Assembly (NCBI GenBank): GCA_964462295.1
Contig: CAYWXH010000006.1
Span: 1 to 55,146, forward strand
Reading direction: 5' to 3'
Length of the DNA stretch: 55,146 nucleotides
DNA from: JALVIU01 sp964462295
GTDB lineage: Bacteria > Atribacterota > JALVIU01
In this document: positions 17,298 through 26,399 of the stretch, one piece after another
How the letters are laid out: each line of letters starts with the position of its first letter
Numbering within the stretch: the first letter of the stretch is position 1
Position numbers and translations under genes: made by a program
The notes under the pieces: generated by a model
Database searches by the model: none
Seen by the model: only the letters and a program-made list of their open reading frames with translations
Told to the model about the DNA's origin: nothing

Positions 17298-17741
17298 ATG
17301 AAAAAGAAGGGAATCCTTAACCCTGAGCTCTCTCGGGTAGTTGCTAATATGGGACATGGAGACATGCTTTATGTTACAGATAGGGGTTTTCCTATACCTC
17401 GACATGAAATGACAAAAGTTGTAGATGTCTCTGTAGGTGTAAATCTCCCAAAAGTAGTTGATGTAGTAAAGGTAATACTTGAAGAATTAGAAATTGAAAA
17501 GGTTATAATTGCCGAAGAGACAGAAAAGATAAGTCCACATATCTATAAAGAATTTATGGATATAGTAAATAGTATAAATAATAAGGGTAACCCTATAGAA
17601 GTAGAAATCATACCGCATATGGAATTTAAACATATGTTATTAAATGGGGCTCTTGAAGGAAAAGAGGTAAAAGGTATGGTAAGAACAGGAGAATTTACCC
17701 CTTATGCAAATATTATTTTAGTATCAGGTGTTCCATTTTAA
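17298..17741 (+). CDS. rbsD: D-ribose pyranase RbsD
   Basis: Interconverts the pyranose and furanose forms of ribose so that ribokinase gets its preferred form. The 147 residues match RbsD along the full length: the start KKGILNPELSRVVANMGHGDML with the catalytic His in GHGD, the middle IEKVIIAEE, and the end MVRTGEFTPYANIILVSGVPF. A strong AGGAGGT site precedes the ATG. No ribose transporter genes flank the unit. Confidence 0.9.
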   Translation: MKKKGILNPELSRVVANMGHGDMLYVTDRGFPIPRHEMTKVVDVSVGVNLPKVVDVVKVILEELEIEKVIIAEETEKISPHIYKEFMDIVNSINNKGNPIEVEIIPHMEFKHMLLNGALEGKEVKGMVRTGEFTPYANIILVSGVPF

Positions 17742-17769
17742 GTATAAATAATCAAAAAAGGAGTACTTT

Positions 17770-18471
17770 ATGCAAGGGACAATTGTAAATACTATTACAG
17801 TAATTCTTGGTTCATCTATCGGTCTATATCTTGGGGCAAAATTGAAAGATTCTATAAAAAACATAATGGTACAAGGAGTGGCACTTTCTACTATTTTGAT
17901 AGGGATGAAGATGGGGTTTAAAGTAGAGAATTTTCTTATCGTTATTGCAAGTATAGTAATAGGAGGGGCACTTGGAGAGATATGGAAAATAGAAGATAAG
18001 ATTGCCGATTTGGGAAGATATATAGAGGGAAAGATGGGTGGTAAGGGGGGAGAAAATTTTGTAAAAGGTTTTGTACTTGCAAGTGTTATCTTTTGCGTAG
18101 GACCTATGACCATTCTTGGCTGCATCCAAGATGGACTAAATAATGATTCCAGTATCTTATATGTAAAATCTATGTTAGATGGTCTCACATCCATTATGCT
18201 CTCTTCCACTTTGGGGATAGGTGTTTTATTCTCTGCCGCTATAGTCTTATTATTTCAAGGTTCCCTTACCATCCTTGCATCTTTTTTGAAATTTCTTACG
18301 GAAGGAAGTATATTGGCCAATTTTACCTCTGTAGGTGGACTTATAATAATCGCTATAGGCATAAGGATGCTTGAGCTTAAAGAGATAAAAGTGGGAAATT
18401 TTCTTCCTGCCCTTTTTGTTGTGATAATTCTGGATTATGGAGTAAAAATAGTAGCAAGTCTTATAAAATAG
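17770..18471 (+). CDS. DUF554 family membrane protein
   Basis: 233-residue hydrophobic protein with about six or seven membrane segments. Family signatures are the start GTIVNTITVILGSSIGLYLG, GALGEIWKIEDKI and FVLASVIFCVGPMTILGCIQDGL. The family (YdfK and relatives) has no established role; a transport function is often guessed. AAAAGGAG precedes the ATG by 7 bases. Confidence 0.88.
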   Translation: MQGTIVNTITVILGSSIGLYLGAKLKDSIKNIMVQGVALSTILIGMKMGFKVENFLIVIASIVIGGALGEIWKIEDKIADLGRYIEGKMGGKGGENFVKGFVLASVIFCVGPMTILGCIQDGLNNDSSILYVKSMLDGLTSIMLSSTLGIGVLFSAAIVLLFQGSLTILASFLKFLTEGSILANFTSVGGLIIIAIGIRMLELKEIKVGNFLPALFVVIILDYGVKIVASLIK

Positions 18472-18480
18472 GGGGTTATT

Positions 18481-21400
18481 ATGCCAAGGTGGAAAAATGT
18501 TCTTATAAGAAGTTTTTTTATTCTATTGTTATTTATATCTTCAATTGCATATGGAGAAAATTTAGATTTATCTTCTCTACCTCTTATCTCAAAATTATAT
18601 GAGGTAAATCCCAAAGAGGCAGAGGCCTTTTATCATTGGATGAGAGGAAGTGATGAAAAGGCCCTTCAATTGTTTTCTTCTCTACTTTCTGATGGGAATT
18701 TACAAGAAGAAGATGCACTTATCGCATGGGATATGGTAGAAGGAATCTATGAGAGGTGGGGAGAATATGGCTCCTTATTTAATTTTGGTAGGAATATGTT
18801 AGATAATCTATCACCTTCTTCATCTCTTTATGGCAAGATAACATATACACTTTACTATACATCTATAAAACAGGGAAATTTAACATTGGGAGATGAGTTT
18901 AAAGAAAGATTAGGGTTTATAAATAAATGGTCTTTTATAGGTCCATTTGACAATACAGGGATGTCAGGTATCTATAAGAGTTTTCTCCCTGAAAAGGAAA
19001 TTAATTTTAAAAAGGTTTATAGTGGAAAAGAGGGTATAGAGATAAAGTGGTTTACCCCCTCTACCTTTCCTAGATATGGATATGTAGATTTGAGATCTTT
19101 GTTTTACCCTTCTTCTTCCACCTTGGCATATGCACTTACATATGTGTATATCCCTGTATCTGGTAGGTATACCATAGGTATGGGTGCAGATGATGTAGTT
19201 ACCCTTTGGATAAATGACCAGAAGGTTTTTGATGAATCTACACCACGCAATATCTCTTTTGACCAGTATGAGATAAATTGCAATCTTTCAGAAGGGTGGA
19301 ATAAGATTCTTATAAAAATAGGGCAAGATGATGGTTCTTGGGGCTTTTATTTTAGAATCACTAAGGATGGCCTGCCAATAGATGGCCTAAAGGTTTCCCC
19401 TCTGCCAAGAGATGATTATAAAAAAGATTATAAAATTCAAGCAAGGGAAGTTTCAATCGAGGACTTTTCGAAGGAAGATGATTGGGAAAAATTTAAGAGA
19501 AGCTATCTATTACTTAATAGATATTTTTTAGATGATGCAAAAAAAGGTTTTAAGGAGCTTGCAACCTCTCTTGGCTCTCCTTTGGCCTACTATTTTTTGG
19601 GGGTTACACAGATGGATGATGGTCTTGATGATGAGGCCTTTCAGTCCTTTAGAATGGCAAGAAAGTTAGATCCTTGGTTTATCTACCCGGCCTTAGAAAT
19701 AGGGAAATTGAAATTAAGTAAAGACCTTTATGATGAGGCTATCGAAATTTTTAAAAAACTTTTGGTGAAATTTCATGATAATTATTTAGTCTCTGTACTT
19801 TTGGGTTGGACCTATGAGAAAAGAGGTTGGGATAAAGAGGCCAAGATTATGATCGAAAATACCCTAAAAAAACATCCAAATTATATATTTCCTCATTATC
19901 TTTTGGCTATCTTGTATGATCAGAATGGATGGGTTGAAGATGCTATTTCAGAGTACAAAAAGATATTGAATATAGATATTACACATAAGAGTGCCTTTTC
20001 CTCTCTCCTTGGATTATACATATCTATAAGGGATAAGGAAAATGCTATAAAACTTTTAAAAACACAGATCGCAATATACCCTACAGATATTACCCTATAT
20101 TTAAAACTTGCATCTTGTTATGAGAGCTTTAAAGAACTTGAAAAGGCAGTAAATACTCTTAAAAAAACCCTAACAATTACTCCTTATTATCCTATAATTT
20201 ATAAAGAACTTGGGCTTATATATCATGAGGAGGAAAATGATGAGGAGGCCTTTAAGTATTTTAATAAAGCCCTTGAACTCAATCCAGCATTACTTTCTTT
20301 AAAAGATTATATAAAGTTTCTAAAAAATAAGACCTATATAGAAGATATAGATGTAGAGAAACTTGTGAAAAATGCACCTTCAAAGAAGAAATATCCTGAG
20401 ACAGATGCCATAGTTTTGTTTGATAAAACAAGGAAAATAGTCTATCCAGACGGAACTACTACCACATACTATCATGAAGTAGTGAAAATTTTTAATACAC
20501 GGGGAAGAGAAAAGTATGGAGAATTTTTTATTACTTATGCCCTTGGAGGGCAAAGGGTAAAGATTCTAAGGGCAAGGACCTTTAAGCCTAATGGAGAAAT
20601 TGTTGAGGCTACATCTATAAAGGACATAAAACCTATGGAAGGGTATCATCTCTATTCTAATGTAGCCCAAAAAGTGATTTCTTTACCAGCATTGACCCCA
20701 AATGCAGTTATTGAGATATATTACAGTATAGATGACCTTGGAAGAGAGGTCACAGGAAAGAATTTTCAGGATACCTTTTATTTTCAAGGCCTAGACCCTA
20801 TTCTTCGCTCTATATATGTATTGGAATTGCCAAAAAATAAAAAATTTAGATTTAAAACCGTAAAGATAGATATAAAACCTAAAATAGAAGAAAGGTATGA
20901 TGATATAGTTTATACTTGGGAAGTAAAAGGTATGCCTCAGATACTCCCTGAGCCCTCTATGCCCCCCTATAAGGAGATAGCTCCACATCTTTTTGTAACA
21001 AGTTATAAATCTTGGAAGGAGATATCTGATTGGGTATGGGGTATATCTGAACCACAAGCAAAGGCAGGGGATGAACTTAAGAAAAAAACCTTAGAACTTG
21101 TAGCTTCTGCGAAAACACGCATGGAGAAGATAAAGAAAATTTATACATATGTTATTACAGATATAAGATATGTAGGTTTAGAATTTGGAATAAGTGGTTT
21201 TATGCCTCATAAAGCAGATGATGTTTTTAGATATAAATATGGAGACTGTAAAGACAAGGCAACCCTCATGAAGGCAATGTTAAAAGTCGTGGGGATAGAC
21301 TCCTATATTACACTTGTAAGAACGAGAGACCTTGGGGCGTTGGATAAAGATATGCCAGGCTTGGAGTTTAATCATGCAATACTTTCTGTAAAGGATGATA

Positions 21401-22185
21401 ATGGAAACTTTATCTTCTTAGATGGTACTGCAGAGGATGTACCTTTTGGACAAGTTCCAGGTATGGACCAGGAGACCACTGCTATGATTATTACAAAAAA
21501 GGGTCCGATATTTAAAGAGATCCCTTTAGATGGTTATGAAAAAAATAAGAAAATAAGAGAGATGGATGTGTCTATCTCTCAAGATGGGAAGATCCATGCA
21601 GATGTCCATGTAAGACTTACAGGTTATTTTGGTACATATTATAGATCTGTCCTTAAGGCCTTAGGAAAGATAAAGAGAAGGGAATTAGTAGAGCGTTCTT
21701 TGGGGGCCTTATGCCCTGGTGCAAAACTTGAAAAACTTAATTTTTCTGATCTTTCAGATCTTGATGTCCCTGTAGAACAATCATATACTTTTTATTCTAA
21801 TACATATCTTAAAAGATTAGAAGATGGCTATAGTTTTTACCCCTCTATACTTGAAAGATTTACCTCTGGAGAAGAGGTGGCCAAGCCTAAAAGGAGATAT
21901 CCTATAGTGAAGTATCTACCTTATGAAACCATAGATATTGTAAAATATAAACTTCCAGATGGTTTAACATGGGATAAGATACCAGAGGATGTATATATTG
22001 ATACACCCTTTGGACTTTATTCTTTGACATTTGAGCTAAAAAATGGTATCCTTATTTTTAGTCGTACATATATATTAAAAGTTACTCGAATAGAAACGGA
22101 AGAATATGAAGAATATAAAGAATTTATAGAAGCAGTAATAAAAGAAGATAAGAAAGAGTTAAGGTTAATTTTTAAAAATAGATAA
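18481..22185 (+). CDS. Large exported TPR / DUF3857 / transglutaminase-like protein
   Basis: 1234-residue secreted protein. Reading from the N-terminus: signal peptide ending near SIAYGEN, helical region, a beta-rich PA14-like sugar-binding type segment (about 150-300), a tetratricopeptide array (about 345-620), DUF3857 (about 640-830) and a transglutaminase-like domain. The catalytic triad looks intact: Cys923 in KYGDCKDKATL, His965 in FNHAIL and Asp981 in FLDGTAED. Such proteins are thought to act as periplasmic thiol hydrolases or cross-linkers, but the substrate is unknown. It is followed 16 bases later by hflK-hflC and then a paralogue without the triad, suggesting one envelope complex. 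Confidence 0.82.
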   Translation: MPRWKNVLIRSFFILLLFISSIAYGENLDLSSLPLISKLYEVNPKEAEAFYHWMRGSDEKALQLFSSLLSDGNLQEEDALIAWDMVEGIYERWGEYGSLFNFGRNMLDNLSPSSSLYGKITYTLYYTSIKQGNLTLGDEFKERLGFINKWSFIGPFDNTGMSGIYKSFLPEKEINFKKVYSGKEGIEIKWFTPSTFPRYGYVDLRSLFYPSSSTLAYALTYVYIPVSGRYTIGMGADDVVTLWINDQKVFDESTPRNISFDQYEINCNLSEGWNKILIKIGQDDGSWGFYFRITKDGLPIDGLKVSPLPRDDYKKDYKIQAREVSIEDFSKEDDWEKFKRSYLLLNRYFLDDAKKGFKELATSLGSPLAYYFLGVTQMDDGLDDEAFQSFRMARKLDPWFIYPALEIGKLKLSKDLYDEAIEIFKKLLVKFHDNYLVSVLLGWTYEKRGWDKEAKIMIENTLKKHPNYIFPHYLLAILYDQNGWVEDAISEYKKILNIDITHKSAFSSLLGLYISIRDKENAIKLLKTQIAIYPTDITLYLKLASCYESFKELEKAVNTLKKTLTITPYYPIIYKELGLIYHEEENDEEAFKYFNKALELNPALLSLKDYIKFLKNKTYIEDIDVEKLVKNAPSKKKYPETDAIVLFDKTRKIVYPDGTTTTYYHEVVKIFNTRGREKYGEFFITYALGGQRVKILRARTFKPNGEIVEATSIKDIKPMEGYHLYSNVAQKVISLPALTPNAVIEIYYSIDDLGREVTGKNFQDTFYFQGLDPILRSIYVLELPKNKKFRFKTVKIDIKPKIEERYDDIVYTWEVKGMPQILPEPSMPPYKEIAPHLFVTSYKSWKEISDWVWGISEPQAKAGDELKKKTLELVASAKTRMEKIKKIYTYVITDIRYVGLEFGISGFMPHKADDVFRYKYGDCKDKATLMKAMLKVVGIDSYITLVRTRDLGALDKDMPGLEFNHAILSVKDDNGNFIFLDGTAEDVPFGQVPGMDQETTAMIITKKGPIFKEIPLDGYEKNKKIREMDVSISQDGKIHADVHVRLTGYFGTYYRSVLKALGKIKRRELVERSLGALCPGAKLEKLNFSDLSDLDVPVEQSYTFYSNTYLKRLEDGYSFYPSILERFTSGEEVAKPKRRYPIVKYLPYETIDIVKYKLPDGLTWDKIPEDVYIDTPFGLYSLTFELKNGILIFSRTYILKVTRIETEEYEEYKEFIEAVIKEDKKELRLIFKNR

Positions 22186-22200
22186 AAAAGGGAGGTTTTT

Positions 22201-23238
22201 GTGGACGAGAGGAATTTTGATTTTGAGGAAGTCTATGGAGAAAGGCCTAAGAAGAGAAATCTTCCACCTTTCTTCTCTTCAAAAAGCTTTATTTCGATCT
22301 TGGTAATAGTTGTTATCGGTATCTATCTCTTAAGTAGTATGATATTTACCGTAGGGCCAGATGAAGAGGGACTTGTCCTAAGGTTTGGAAAATATGTAAG
22401 GAGTGAAAGACCTGGTATACATGTTAAATTACCTACTCCTTTTGAAAAGGTTTATCTTGTAAAGATTACTGAAGTAAAAAGGATAGAGGTAGGTTTCAGG
22501 ACTGTAAACTATTCACAAGGTTCAGCCAACTATAGATATATACCGGAAGAGGCACTTATGCTTACAGGTGATGAGAATATTATAAGTATTGAAATGATTG
22601 TGCAGTACAAAATAAAAAATGCCTACAATTATATATTTAAAGTGATAAAGCCTGATAAACTATTAAAGATAGCTACCGAATCTGCGCTAAGACAGGTAGT
22701 GGGTAACTCTATGATAGATAAAGTTTTAACTGTAGGGAAGTATGAGGTACAAGAAGAGATAAAACAGCTTTTACAAGGAATAGCAGATAAGTATTCCCTT
22801 GGTCTTAAGATAATAGGGGTGCAATTGCAAGATGTGACACCTCCTAAAGAGGTAGAGGCAGCATTTAAGGATGTGGCAAGTGCTAAAGAAGATAAAAATA
22901 GATATATAAATGAGGCAGAAGGGTACAAAAATGATATCCTCCCAAAGACAAGGGGAGAGGCTGTAAGAGTAGTAAAAGAGGCCGAAAGTTACAAGATAAG
23001 TATAGTTAAAAAAGCAGAGGGAGATGTAGAGAGGTTTTTGAAGATGCTTGCAGAGTATAAAAAGGATGAGAATATTACAAAAGAGAGGCTGTATCTTGAA
23101 ACCATGGAAGAAGTTATGAAACATGCGAAAACTACGGTAGTGGATGCAAATACTACAAATATTAATTTGATAAATTTTCCCGGTGGCTCTAACCCAGGAC
23201 TTTTAGGTACAGGTGTACTGAGTGGGGGAGGTAAATAA
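22201..23238 (+). CDS. hflK: HflK, SPFH/prohibitin-family membrane protein
   Basis: 345-residue partner of HflC; in E. coli the HflKC cage surrounds and modulates the FtsH membrane protease. One N-terminal membrane segment (about 30-48) is followed by the SPFH domain (VGPDEEGLVLRFGKYVRSERPGIHVKLP), the VTPPKEVEAAFKDVASAKEDKNRYINEAEGY coiled coil, and a Gly-rich tail (FPGGSNPGLLG). It starts at GTG 22201, five bases after an AAGGGAGG site. It adjoins hflC with a 2-base gap. ftsH and hflX, the usual relatives, are not in the window. Confidence 0.92.
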   Translation: MDERNFDFEEVYGERPKKRNLPPFFSSKSFISILVIVVIGIYLLSSMIFTVGPDEEGLVLRFGKYVRSERPGIHVKLPTPFEKVYLVKITEVKRIEVGFRTVNYSQGSANYRYIPEEALMLTGDENIISIEMIVQYKIKNAYNYIFKVIKPDKLLKIATESALRQVVGNSMIDKVLTVGKYEVQEEIKQLLQGIADKYSLGLKIIGVQLQDVTPPKEVEAAFKDVASAKEDKNRYINEAEGYKNDILPKTRGEAVRVVKEAESYKISIVKKAEGDVERFLKMLAEYKKDENITKERLYLETMEEVMKHAKTTVVDANTTNINLINFPGGSNPGLLGTGVLSGGGK

Positions 23239-23240
23239 CT

Positions 23241-24104
23241 ATGAAAAAGACGATATTTATATCAATCCTTGTTGTTCTTCTGGTATGGTTTTTTATGAGA
23301 GTACTCTTTGTGGTTCCAGAAAACAATCAAGTAGTAGTACTACAACTTGGAAAAATTGTGAGGGTGATACAAAAGCCAGGTTTAAAGTTTAAATTACCGT
23401 CTCCTATTCAGTCTACAATATTTTTTGAAAAAAGACTTATGTATTATGATTCACCACCTACAGAGGTTATTACAAAAGATAAAAAGACCCTTATTGTGGA
23501 CAGTTATGCCACCTGGAAGATAGTGGATCCAAAGAAATTCTTGATTTCTGTTAAAAATATAAATGGAGCTGAGGTAAGATTGGATGATATTATCTATTCA
23601 GAATTAAGGGTTGATCTTGGTTCATATACACTGTCTGACATAATTTCCAAAGAAAGAGAAAACATTATGAAAACCGTAACAGCTATATCTAATAAAAAGG
23701 CAAGTGAATTTGGAATAGAGATAGTTGATGTAAGACTCAAGAGGGCGGACCTACCCAAAGAAAATGAAAAAGCCGTTTTTAACAGAATGAAATCAGAAAG
23801 ACAAAGACAGGCAAAAAAGTATAGATCAGAGGGGAAAGAAGAGGCTGCAAAGATAAAGGCAGAGACGGATAAAGAGGCAAAGATTATAATGGCAGAGGCC
23901 TATAAAAAGGCGGAGATTTTAAAAGGAGAGGGAGATGCCCAAGCCATAAAGATATATGCAGAGGCATATGGGAAAGATCCCAATTTCTATAAGTTCTTGA
24001 AGTCATTAGAGGTATATAAGAATGCATTTAGTAAAGATGCTTCATTTATATTCACAAGGGATTCTAAGTTTTTAGAAGTATTTACTGAAAAGTTTTCTCA
24101 ATAA
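23241..24104 (+). CDS. hflC: HflC, SPFH/prohibitin-family membrane protein
   Basis: 287-residue partner of HflK. The N-terminal signal anchor (about 4-22) leads into the SPFH domain (VPENNQVVVLQLGKIVRVIQKPGLKFKLP) and a long coiled coil with EIVDVRLKRADLPKEN, KAETDKEAKIIMAEAYKKAEILKGEGDAQAI and ending KDASFIFTRDSKFLEVF. Length and order (K then C) are standard. The next gene starts 3 bases downstream with almost no ribosome site, so it is probably coupled. Confidence 0.93.
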   Translation: MKKTIFISILVVLLVWFFMRVLFVVPENNQVVVLQLGKIVRVIQKPGLKFKLPSPIQSTIFFEKRLMYYDSPPTEVITKDKKTLIVDSYATWKIVDPKKFLISVKNINGAEVRLDDIIYSELRVDLGSYTLSDIISKERENIMKTVTAISNKKASEFGIEIVDVRLKRADLPKENEKAVFNRMKSERQRQAKKYRSEGKEEAAKIKAETDKEAKIIMAEAYKKAEILKGEGDAQAIKIYAEAYGKDPNFYKFLKSLEVYKNAFSKDASFIFTRDSKFLEVFTEKFSQ

Positions 24105-24107
24105 AAG

Positions 24108-26390
24108 ATGTCAAGAAGTAAAAGGATAAAGAGGAGAACAAGAAGAAGGGTAAATTGGTTTTTTATTTTTCTTGTGACCCTCTTTACCTTTACTTTTAAA
24201 TCTACCTATTTTGATATAGAACCAACTATCTTTATAAATGCTTTAGTTTTTAAATCTCAATTTATGCCCTCTATAACTCCTACCCCTATAGATGTAGATG
24301 TAGAGCTTTCAAAAGTGGAAGATCTACTTGAAAAGGGCCAATTACTCTTGGCAAAAGATAAACTAGATAGACTTATTGCAAAGGGGGTAACAGGGGGGAG
24401 GTTACATCTTCTTTTAGGTACTTTATATGATAGGATGTCCAGGGAATACAGGGAAAAATCTATCTCTGAGTTTCGCATGAGTGCCCTATATAAGGACACA
24501 AAAGATGAGGCCCTGTATGAGTTAGGAAAGATGTATTTTGCAAATAGGGCGTATAAAGATGCCCAAGCAGTATTTACAAAAATAGAAAGTATATATAAGA
24601 ATGACCCTTTGTTTTTGAAATATTTGGGTATGACTTATATGGAAGAAGGAGAATATATAAAAGGTAAAAAGGTGTTAGAGAGGGCCTTAAAACTTGCACC
24701 AAAAGATGAAGAGATAAAGGGATACCTTGCAAAGGTAAAGATGTTGAGTCCACCTTCTCCTACCCCTACTCAAAAGGTAATAGTAAAGAGATCTCCAACA
24801 CCATCTTCAGTATCTTTTGAGAAAAAAGTTATCTCATCTTATTTTAATATGGGAAGAGAATATAATGGGGATATTTTTGTAGTATCTGAAGATATTTCTC
24901 TTAAAGTTTCCTCAGATGGCTCATACAAAGAATCTATTCATCGGGTAATACTTATAAAAAATCCAAAGGTTTTAAAAGAAGGTATAAGGTTTCGCTATAA
25001 TAAAAAATATGTTAGCTTCTCTCTTTTTCTTTTAAAGGGCTTCAAAAGGAATGGAAAAGAGATTCCAGAGGATAAATTTGACTATGTTATAAAAACAGAC
25101 AGAGAAGAAAATGGGGTATCATATGAAGATGCTATAATTTCTCTTGATACAGAGGAGTCTATTATACTTGAATATAGATTTGAGGTTAATGTAAAATCTG
25201 TGGTTCATGGGAAATTCCAGTGTTTATTTCCGAATACATCTTACCCTGTTAAAGACAGGAGGTTAGAGTTTTTAATTCCTCAAGGTTTAAGCTTCAATAT
25301 ATATCCTAGAGAGGGTGTCCAAATAGAAGATAGAAAAGATTACAAGAGAGTTTTATTTAGTAACCCTTCTGATATGGTAGTTTTAAATAATTTTACCACA
25401 TGGATGGATGTTTGGGAGTATGGAACTACCCTTTTAAAGGATCTTAATATATCACTTGATGATATAGAAAATTCCCCAGAGGCTATATACAATAAGATAG
25501 TTTCTTATTATGATATCTTGGAAAGAGAAGATATGTATTTATTATTTATAGATTCCTTCTCTAACTCTTTAGAAAAAAACAAGGGAAACCTTTTATTATC
25601 TATCTTCTTATATAAAAAGTATATAGAAAATAATTTTAAGGTAAAACGAGCTATTTCAGGGCCTACATCTAAAATTGGTTTTCCTTTCTTTGGGTCAAAC
25701 ATAAAGGTTTTACTCTTTTTCTCTGAAAACAATATATATATAGAACCCTATCCTTTTTTAGTTTTTGGCGTTATAGAACCAGATATTGCAAAGGTATATT
25801 TTATTGATTCTGAAAAAAGGATGACAGTGCCTCCTATTTCCTATAATAAGAATATAAAGGAAGATTATTTAAAGTGCTCTTTATCTAAACTTGATAGTGT
25901 AGAACTTATTTCTTATACGCAAGGATTATTTGATTTTTTCTATAGAGGTATTTTGTATCATAAAAGCCATATATTAGATCCTAATATTTGGCTTTTAGCA
26001 CCTACTCTAACTATTTATAAAGTAGAGCCTTCCGATATTAATAGATTGGATGTTCCTTTTCAAGCAGTTGTTAAGGTTAGCCTTAATAACAATCTAAGTA
26101 ATATGAAATTTTTACCACCATATATATATCCCGTAAGTGTATGCAATTTCCCATTTATATTAAAGAGGAGAATAGAGATATTTTTGGGCAAGTACAGGGC
26201 AAAAGAGATTCCAAATGATATAATAATAAATAAGGAAGGATTTATCTATAAAGCGAAATTTTCTCTTTCTTCTGACAAGGAGAAGGTTTCTATAGATAAT
26301 ACTTTTATCTTAAAGAATAAACAGTTTTTATCTGAAATGGAAGAGGTTAAAAAAATGCTAAGTGAAAGTTATATTCTTTTGAATAAATAG
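24108..26390 (+). CDS. Membrane-anchored TPR / DUF3857 protein with degenerate transglutaminase-like region
   Basis: 760-residue protein. A basic N-terminus (RSKRIKRRTRRR) and one membrane segment (about 17-32) orient the rest outside the cytoplasm. A Ser/Thr/Pro linker and tetratricopeptides (about 60-215) precede a DUF3857-like domain (about 250-440). The segment after that lines up by eye with the transglutaminase domain of the 1234-residue neighbour, but the Cys position reads EKNKGNLLL and no His or Asp partner is evident. I infer an inactive paralogue, perhaps a scaffold. No strong ribosome site precedes the ATG. Confidence 0.7.
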   Translation: MSRSKRIKRRTRRRVNWFFIFLVTLFTFTFKSTYFDIEPTIFINALVFKSQFMPSITPTPIDVDVELSKVEDLLEKGQLLLAKDKLDRLIAKGVTGGRLHLLLGTLYDRMSREYREKSISEFRMSALYKDTKDEALYELGKMYFANRAYKDAQAVFTKIESIYKNDPLFLKYLGMTYMEEGEYIKGKKVLERALKLAPKDEEIKGYLAKVKMLSPPSPTPTQKVIVKRSPTPSSVSFEKKVISSYFNMGREYNGDIFVVSEDISLKVSSDGSYKESIHRVILIKNPKVLKEGIRFRYNKKYVSFSLFLLKGFKRNGKEIPEDKFDYVIKTDREENGVSYEDAIISLDTEESIILEYRFEVNVKSVVHGKFQCLFPNTSYPVKDRRLEFLIPQGLSFNIYPREGVQIEDRKDYKRVLFSNPSDMVVLNNFTTWMDVWEYGTTLLKDLNISLDDIENSPEAIYNKIVSYYDILEREDMYLLFIDSFSNSLEKNKGNLLLSIFLYKKYIENNFKVKRAISGPTSKIGFPFFGSNIKVLLFFSENNIYIEPYPFLVFGVIEPDIAKVYFIDSEKRMTVPPISYNKNIKEDYLKCSLSKLDSVELISYTQGLFDFFYRGILYHKSHILDPNIWLLAPTLTIYKVEPSDINRLDVPFQAVVKVSLNNNLSNMKFLPPYIYPVSVCNFPFILKRRIEIFLGKYRAKEIPNDIIINKEGFIYKAKFSLSSDKEKVSIDNTFILKNKQFLSEMEEVKKMLSESYILLNK

Positions 26391-26399
26391 GAGGATAAA

